Shown here: piece after piece, positions 8,143 to 11,375 of the stretch
How positions within the stretch are numbered: position 1 is the first letter of the stretch
Layout of the letters: each line of letters starts with the position of its first letter
Source of the DNA: PBB1 sp043749095
GTDB lineage: Bacteria > Pseudomonadota > Gammaproteobacteria > Burkholderiales > Burkholderiaceae_C
NCBI GenBank assembly: GCA_043749095.1
Contig: JAYVEB010000198.1
Coordinates: 1-11,375 of the forward strand
DNA length: 11,375 bases
Direction of reading: 5' to 3'
Notes under the pieces: generated by a model
Databases searched by the model: none
The model's input: the letters and a program-made list of their open reading frames with translations, nothing else
Told to the model about the DNA's origin: nothing
Translations under genes and position numbers: made by a program

Positions 8143-10241
8143 ATCGCCAGCGGATCGACATCGACCGCCCAGCGCAGGATGCGCTGATCCGCAGCGCGCT
8201 CGCGCCGCATGGCGTGCAGTGCGGGCAGCCAGTCGGCGAGGAAACGCTGCAAGGCCTGCCGCGAGGCCGACTCGACCAGCATCTGCATGCGCTCGACGTT
8301 GGCCACGCGTGCGATCGGCGTCGGCACCGGCGGGTACAGCGTCACTCCAGCAGACTCTGCATCGGCTTCGGCGGCATCGGCCACCGCCTGCAGGAAGCCG
8401 CGTGCCGCGTCGGTGGTGCGGGCCTCGGCGCGCAGCAGCGCCAGGTGCGAATGCGGCGGCAGCCCGGCCATGCGGCGCTCGGCCAGCTGCGACTCCGCAA
8501 AGGCATTGAAATCATGGCGGCACAGGGCGGCATACAGCGCGTGCTGCGGGTGCCAAGTCTGCACCCACATCTCGCTCGCCGCCGCCTGCGCCGCATCGCG
8601 GCCGGCGCGGCCTGCCGCCTGCATCAGCAGCGCAAACAGCCGCTCGGGCGCGCGGAAGTCGCTGCTGAACAGCGAGGTGTCGGGGTTGACGGCTGCGACC
8701 AGCGTGATGCGCCGGAAGTCGTGCCCCTTGGTGATCATCTGCGTGCCGACCAGCACATCGACCTCGCCTGCATGCACCGCGCCCAGACGCGCCTCCAGTT
8801 CACCTTTCGCGCGCGTGCTCTCGGCGTCGATGCGGGCAATGCGCACCGGGAGGCCATCGGGCTGTGTCAGCAGCTCGGCGAGCTGTTCTTCGAGGCGCTC
8901 GGTGCCGCGGCCGAGCGGCTGGATGTCGAGGTTGCCGCAGTCGGGGCAGGCACGCAGCACGCGTTCGGTGAAACCGCAGTGGTGACATCGCAGCGTGCGG
9001 TCGAGCTTGTGGAACACGCGCCACGCGCTGCAGTGCGGGCAGCCACTCTTCCAGCCGCAGTCGCCGCAATGCAGCACCGGCGCATAGCCGCGGCGGTTCA
9101 GGAACACCAGGCTCTGCTCGCCACGCGCCAGGCGCTGCTGCAGCGCGGCCACCAGCGGCGGCGAGAGCGCGGCCCCGCCCTTCACCTTCGGCTGCGCATT
9201 CATGTCGACCAGGCGCACCGCCGGCAGCGCACCACCGCCGATGCGCGCCGGCAGCGACAGCCGCAGATAGCGGCCTTCGTCGGCTCGCTGCCAGCTTTCC
9301 AGAGACGGCGTGGCCGAGCCGAGCAACACCGTCGCGCCTTCGAGCTTGCCGCGGTAGACGGCCAGATCGCGCGCCGAGTAGCGGGCGCCTTCCTGCTGCT
9401 TGTAGGACGGGTCGTGCTCCTCGTCGACGACGATCAGCCCGAGGCGCGGCATCGACGCGAACACCGCCAGCCGCGTGCCCAGCACCAGATCAGCCAGCCC
9501 GAGGTGCGCCGCCAGCCAGCTGCGCAGCCGCTGCGCTGGCGTCAGCCCGCTGTGCATCGCCACGAGATGCCGCCCGGCAAAGCGCTCGGCAAAGCGGGCT
9601 TCGAGCTGCGGCGTCAGGTTGATCTCGGGCACCAGCACCAGCGCCTGGCGGCCCTGCGACAGCGCTTGGGCCGCAGCGCGCAGGTAGATCTCGGTCTTGC
9701 CGCTGCCGGTGACGCCGTGCAGCAGCACGGTCGGCGCGGTAGCCGACCCTTGGGCCGCACTGAGATCGGTCAGCACCCGGGTCTGCGCGGCGTCGAGTTC
9801 GGGCGGGGTCGCCGCCGGTGCGGTCGGCTGCGGCACGGCCAGCGCCTTGTGGAGCCGCCCGATGCGCCGGCGCACCTGCATGTCGTCGAGCTTGCGCAAC
9901 TCAGGCGGCAGCACCGACAGCGCGACCTCACCGATGCCACGCTGGTAGTAGGCCGCGGTGAAATCGACCAGCCGGCACCAGGTCGCGCTAAGTGGCGCCA
10001 GCGAGGTCAGCGCGTGGTGCAACGGCTTGAGACCGACCGCCGGATCGACCGCCGCATCGCCAGCCTCTGCCTCGCCCGTCCACACCACACCCGTGACCTC
10101 GCGGGCACCGAGCGGCACGCGGACCAACGTGCCGGGCGGCAGAGGCGACTCGCCGAGGTAGGTCAACGGCGCGCGCAGCGAGCTATGCGCCGGGGCATCC
10201 ACCGCCACCTGCAGCCGTATGCTTTCAGGCACCGCTGTCAA
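8139..10241 (-). CDS. priA: Primosomal protein N' / replication restart helicase PriA
   Basis: PriA recognises stalled or collapsed forks and recombination intermediates and reloads the replicative helicase. It is a cytoplasmic superfamily 2 3'-to-5' DNA helicase. The protein has about 700 residues (E. coli 732). In order it shows an N-terminal DNA-binding region (about 1-110), Walker A GVTGSGKT (176-183, Lys182), the Walker B box DEEH (273-276) followed by the aromatic-rich loop DPSYKQQEGARYSARD, and eight zinc-ligating cysteines as four CxxC pairs between 392 and 435. Late helicase motifs follow: GTQMITKGHDF, and MQAAGRAGRD with its arginine finger. The N-terminus is uncertain: TTG at 10241 gives the longest product and GTG at 10232 is also possible, with a GGGG about ten bases before the latter. 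It converges with the reductase gene and lies downstream of hemE across a 366-bp gap that contains DnaA-like boxes. Confidence 0.96.
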   Translation of the reverse strand: MTAVPESIRLQVAVDAPAHSSLRAPLTYLGESPLPPGTLVRVPLGAREVTGVVWTGEAEAGDAAVDPAVGLKPLHHALTSLAPLSATWCRLVDFTAAYYQRGIGEVALSVLPPELRKLDDMQVRRRIGRLHKALAVPQPTAPAATPPELDAAQTRVLTDLSAAQGSATAPTVLLHGVTGSGKTEIYLRAAAQALSQGRQALVLVPEINLTPQLEARFAERFAGRHLVAMHSGLTPAQRLRSWLAAHLGLADLVLGTRLAVFASMPRLGLIVVDEEHDPSYKQQEGARYSARDLAVYRGKLEGATVLLGSATPSLESWQRADEGRYLRLSLPARIGGGALPAVRLVDMNAQPKVKGGAALSPPLVAALQQRLARGEQSLVFLNRRGYAPVLHCGDCGWKSGCPHCSAWRVFHKLDRTLRCHHCGFTERVLRACPDCGNLDIQPLGRGTERLEEQLAELLTQPDGLPVRIARIDAESTRAKGELEARLGAVHAGEVDVLVGTQMITKGHDFRRITLVAAVNPDTSLFSSDFRAPERLFALLMQAAGRAGRDAAQAAASEMWVQTWHPQHALYAALCRHDFNAFAESQLAERRMAGLPPHSHLALLRAEARTTDAARGFLQAVADAAEADAESAGVTLYPPVPTPIARVANVERMQMLVESASRQALQRFLADWLPALHAMRRERAADQRILRWAVDVDPLAI

Positions 10242-10332
10242 GCCCCGAGTTAAACGGGAAAGCTAGAGTTTTTCTCAAACATACCTGGTAAGTCGCTGAT
10301 TTGACTGATCTTTTCAAGCTGTGCACCCAATC

Positions 10333-10353
10333 TGTGGATAACTTTGTGGGTAA
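10333..10353 (-). promoter_or_regulatory. Tandem DnaA boxes
   Basis: On the minus strand, TTATCCACA (10341-10333) is an exact match to the consensus DnaA box and TTACCCACA (10353-10345) differs at one base. The two lie in the same orientation, 12 bases apart start to start. They sit in an AT-rich gap about 92 bases upstream of priA. A GATC with a short T-run (10307-10313) is close by. They could belong to an origin-like or DnaA-titrating locus, or let DnaA regulate priA. The match is seen; the role is inference. Confidence 0.6.
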
Positions 10354-10460
10354 GCTTCGCAAAGCCATGATAAATCCTTGATTCATCGGGCTTGGCCTTG
10401 GATTGCCCACTTTCAGGGCAGGGTTCCAGGGCTAATGAAATCAACGACTTAGCGACGATT

Positions 10461-10495
10461 AAATAAATACTCCTGCTGCATTGCAGCACCAGGAG
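10461..10495 (-). terminator. Second candidate terminator downstream of hemE
   Basis: On the minus strand a hairpin pairs CTCC (10495-10492) with GGAG (10473-10470) and TGCTGC (10488-10483) with GCAGCA (10479-10474), with a three-base bulge and an AAT loop. It is followed by the T-rich tail TATTTATTT (10469-10461). It lies about 113 bases after the hemE stop. An alternative hairpin, GCACC/GGTGC (10499-10486), overlaps its left arm and would compete with it. Confidence 0.4.
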
Positions 10496-10520
10496 GTGCC
10501 CGCGGGGTAAGCAGGAAAAA

Positions 10521-10529
10521 TGGGGATAA
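10521..10529 (-). promoter_or_regulatory. Near-consensus DnaA box
   Basis: On the minus strand TTATCCCCA matches the DnaA box consensus TTATCCACA at eight of nine positions, in the same orientation as the pair at 10333-10353. Alone it would be weak evidence; it is listed because of the nearby perfect box. Confidence 0.35.
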
Positions 10530-10556
10530 GTCAATGCCTGAGCACTCACTCACCGG

Positions 10557-10584
10557 AAAATTCAAGCGCTGAAACGCTCAGCGC
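10557..10584 (-). terminator. Candidate intrinsic terminator of hemE
   Basis: GCGCTGA (10566-10572) and TCAGCGC (10578-10584) form a perfect 7-bp stem with a five-base loop. On the minus strand it is followed by TTGAATTTT (10565-10557). It begins 23 bases after the hemE stop codon. The T-run is interrupted, so termination may be incomplete. Confidence 0.55.
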
Positions 10585-10607
10585 CCGCCACGCCCCGCCG
10601 CGTCGGC

Positions 10608-11375
10608 TCAGCCGTGCTGCCGCAAGCGGCGCGACACCTCGTGGACCGCATCGACCAGCGCGGTGACGCTCTCCGGCGGCGTGTACTGGCTGATGCCGTG
10701 GCCGAGGTTGAAGATGTGGCTGTCCACCGTGCCGTTGCTGTGTACGACGCCAGGCGCGCCGAAACTTTCCAGCGTCTTGGTCACCTCGGCGCGGATCTGA
10801 TCGGGGTTCGCGAACAGCACATTCGGGTCGAGGTTGCCCTGAAGCGCCACTCGGCCACCGACGCGCTCGCGCGCCGACTTCAGGTTGACGGTCCAGTCCA
10901 GGCCCAGCACGTCGGGCTCCAGCGCGGCCATCTCCTCCAGCCACAGGCCACCGCCCTTGGTGAAGACGATGTGCGGAATGCGCTGGCCATCGTGTTCGCG
11001 CTTCAGCTGCTGCAGAACGCGTCGGGTGTAGGCCAGGCTGAATTCCTGGAACGCGCCGTCGGCGAGGACACCGCCCCAGCTGTCGAACACCATCACCGCC
11101 TGCGCACCGGCTTCGATCTGCGTGTTCAGGTACAGCGCCACCGCGTCGGCATTGACCGCGAGGATGCGGTGCATCAGGTCGGGGCGGCGGTACATCATCG
11201 TCTTGACCAGGCGGTAGTCGTCCGAGCCGGAACCTTCGACCATGTAGCAGGCCAGCGTCCACGGGCTGCCCGAGAAGCCGATCAGCGGCACCCGGCCATC
11301 GAGCGCGGTGCGGATCTGGGTGACGGCGTTGAAGACGTAGTCGAGCGAGCCCAGGTCCGGGGCGCGCAGCGCCAT
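10608..11375 (-). CDS. hemE: Uroporphyrinogen decarboxylase HemE (partial, N-terminus outside window)
   Basis: HemE removes four carboxyl groups from the acetate side chains of uroporphyrinogen III to give coproporphyrinogen III, a cytoplasmic step of haem synthesis. The visible 255 residues are the C-terminal part of an enzyme usually 350-370 long, so roughly 100 residues, including the catalytic Asp region, lie beyond the right edge. The Met codon at the very end is probably internal. Recognisable segments are GFSGSPWTLACYMVEG (33-48, with Tyr44 equivalent to the conserved active-site Tyr), FDSWGG, FTKGGG, GLDW, LQGNLDP, and NLGHGISQYTPPE near the end (His226, the conserved active-site His). 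It is followed by two candidate terminators. hemE next to priA is, as far as I recall, common in Burkholderiales. The haem supplied serves KatG among others. Confidence 0.95.
   Translation of the reverse strand: MALRAPDLGSLDYVFNAVTQIRTALDGRVPLIGFSGSPWTLACYMVEGSGSDDYRLVKTMMYRRPDLMHRILAVNADAVALYLNTQIEAGAQAVMVFDSWGGVLADGAFQEFSLAYTRRVLQQLKREHDGQRIPHIVFTKGGGLWLEEMAALEPDVLGLDWTVNLKSARERVGGRVALQGNLDPNVLFANPDQIRAEVTKTLESFGAPGVVHSNGTVDSHIFNLGHGISQYTPPESVTALVDAVHEVSRRLRQHG

Larger units (their letters stand above)
10242..10607. other. AT-rich non-coding region between priA and hemE
   Basis: This 366-bp stretch is visibly richer in A and T than the flanking genes, especially 10255-10475. It holds a pair of DnaA-box-like 9-mers, a third looser one, and two hairpins with T-rich tails on the minus strand. 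Two short minus-strand frames (10549-10250 and 10410-10225) cross it, but their codons lack the G/C-rich third positions of the neighbouring genes and they resemble no family I know. It should contain the priA promoter; a TTGAGA hexamer on the minus strand (10278-10273) is a weak -35 candidate without a convincing -10. Confidence 0.6.

Noticed and set aside
10236..10241. Perfect -35 hexamer TTGACA on the minus strand at the priA start
   Set aside because: It coincides with the putative TTG start codon and its next codon, and no convincing -10 box follows at 16-18 bases, so it is probably chance.
8214..10253. 679-codon open frame on the plus strand opposite priA
   Set aside because: It is the antisense shadow of a well-identified PriA gene; the predicted protein is Arg/Gln/His-rich with no recognisable domain, as expected from GC-rich antisense frames.
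10250..10549. 99-codon minus-strand frame between priA and hemE (and the 61-codon frame at 10225-10410)
   Set aside because: Codon third positions are not G/C-rich as in all neighbouring genes, no family is recognised, and the DnaA-like boxes and a candidate terminator lie inside. A foreign small gene cannot be excluded but is not supported.

Overview
The window is high-GC chromosomal DNA carrying core housekeeping genes. The protein sequences (Rep, SppA, KatG, AlkG-type rubredoxin, PriA, HemE) and the hemE-priA neighbourhood point to a betaproteobacterium, probably of the order Burkholderiales (Rubrivivax/Leptothrix-like or Comamonadaceae-like). That placement is inferred from reading the proteins, not from a search. 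There is no CRISPR array, tRNA, rRNA, prophage or transposase gene.

Layout. Positions 1-140 hold a long imperfect inverted repeat that contains a smaller nested one. Next comes a minus-strand pair, sppA (signal peptide peptidase, 4191-2263) followed after 31 bp by rep (DNA helicase, 2231-141). A 234-bp divergent intergenic region separates sppA from katG (catalase-peroxidase, 4426-6639, plus strand). It contains a perfect ATAG-N7-CTAT dyad, the core of an OxyR site, placed where a LysR-type activator of katG should sit. An intrinsic terminator closes katG. A two-gene electron-transfer unit follows on the plus strand: a 54-residue rubredoxin (6784-6948) and a rubredoxin-type FAD/NAD(P)H reductase (6948-8126), overlapping as TGATG. 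It converges on priA (10241-8139, minus), and the two stop codons lie in opposite arms of one perfect 8-bp hairpin. A 366-bp AT-rich non-coding stretch then precedes hemE (minus strand, N-terminus cut by the window edge).

How the parts relate. Rep and PriA both serve replication-fork progress and restart, and the region upstream of priA carries a tight pair of DnaA-box-like 9-mers, one of them perfect, plus a third looser one. KatG detoxifies hydrogen peroxide and is probably OxyR-controlled. The rubredoxin/reductase pair next to it is an NAD(P)H-to-acceptor electron shuttle. The katG terminator argues that it is a separate transcription unit.

No clearly new protein system is visible. The items most worth a second look are non-coding: the DnaA-box cluster between priA and hemE, the nested inverted repeat at the left edge, the shared stop-codon hairpin, and the OxyR-like dyad.
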